Positions 63,922 through 64,000 of a stretch of DNA of 64,000 nt are shown piece after piece. Positions within the stretch are counted from its first letter, which is position 1; every line of letters begins with the position of its first letter. The DNA is from an uncultured Faecalibacterium sp. (GTDB lineage: Bacteria > Bacillota > Clostridia > Oscillospirales > Ruminococcaceae), in NCBI GenBank assembly GCA_934561555.1, contig CAKTGQ010000002.1, positions 1 to 64,000 on the forward strand, written 5' to 3'. Made by a program: the position numbers and the translations under genes. The notes beneath the pieces were generated by a model, which was not told the DNA's origin, did no database searches, and worked only from the letters and a program-made list of their open reading frames with translations.

Positions 63922-64000
63922 ATGAAAGCTTTCATTACCGTCATTGGACACGATACCGTGGGCGTTGTCGCAAAGGTGGCCGGTCTGTGCACCGAGTTGA
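63922..64000 (+). CDS. ACT domain-containing protein, partial at window end
   Basis: Only 26 codons are present. They read MKAFITVIGHDTVGVVAKVAG and then LCTEL, the first strand and helix of the ACT domain as found in the short UPF0237-type proteins of Firmicutes. GAGGGTGG precedes the ATG at good spacing and a TATACT box lies further upstream. ACT domains bind amino acids. The gene continues beyond the window. Confidence 0.75.
   Translation, partial: MKAFITVIGHDTVGVVAKVAGLCTEL

Overview
The window looks like chromosome from a gut Firmicute of the Oscillospiraceae (Ruminococcaceae), most probably Faecalibacterium or a close relative. The grounds are the GC-rich housekeeping genes, Firmicute gene orders (topA-trmFO-plsX-rnc-smc-ftsY, yhbY-nadD-yqeK-LCP-rsfS-leuS, infC-rpmI-rplT, addB-addA, thiI with a cysteine desulfurase), a ZTP-type riboswitch in front of fhs, and several families of palindromic intergenic repeats. 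The genus is an inference from gene content; no database was searched.

Region 1 (1-9792) is the right part of a decayed integrative conjugative element of the Maff2/PrgI/VirD4/TnpW type. It holds a RepA-like ATPase gene with an in-frame stop, tnpW, a truncated VirD4, Maff2, an inserted antisense fic gene, a VirB6/TrbL-like membrane protein and a PrgI gene with a foreign 3' end. VirB4 and the relaxase are missing here. The accessory end carries a MazF-like gene coupled to a ParB-like gene, a small excisionase-like protein, an unusual protein with four HTH units and a tyrosine integrase. The element appears to end at a displaced 3' fragment of tRNA-Arg(CCT) at 9748-9792. The intact tRNA should lie left of the window.

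Region 2 (9793-18100) is a cell-surface locus read leftwards: a 35-residue membrane peptide, a transglutaminase-like wall protein, an MBOAT acyltransferase, its DHHW/AlgJ-like partner, a repeat-rich lipoprotein, a wall-repeat protein and a VanX-like dipeptidase. This is the layout of a surface-glycan O-acylation system. Both ends are scarred: a TPR lipoprotein gene is broken by a nonsense codon, a 144-bp MITE and a 3' truncation, and the other side holds a TPR remnant and an IS3-type transposase scar.

Region 3 (18100-50600) is mostly leftward housekeeping: a membrane-tethered degenerate CinA paralogue, cinA, thiI and cysteine desulfurase; rightward fhs under riboswitch control; an SGNH hydrolase; efp, yqeG, rpsU, leuS and the nadD cluster; then rdgB, ftsY, smc, rnc, plsX, trmFO, topA, dprA, an rRNA methyltransferase and the infC operon. 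Region 4 (50600-64000) holds addAB, ruvX, a cyclophilin lipoprotein, a DUF1292 gene, a probable 6S RNA, a redoxin-fold protein without the expected cysteines, ispE, an aminotransferase with an Lrp regulator, and the first codons of an ACT-domain gene.

The signals most worth following are the palindromic repeats. Two families keep a fixed core while their stems change sequence but stay paired, which suggests selection on structure. Next are the CinA-like pseudoenzyme, the four-HTH gene coupled to the integrase, and the MazF/ParB-like pair.
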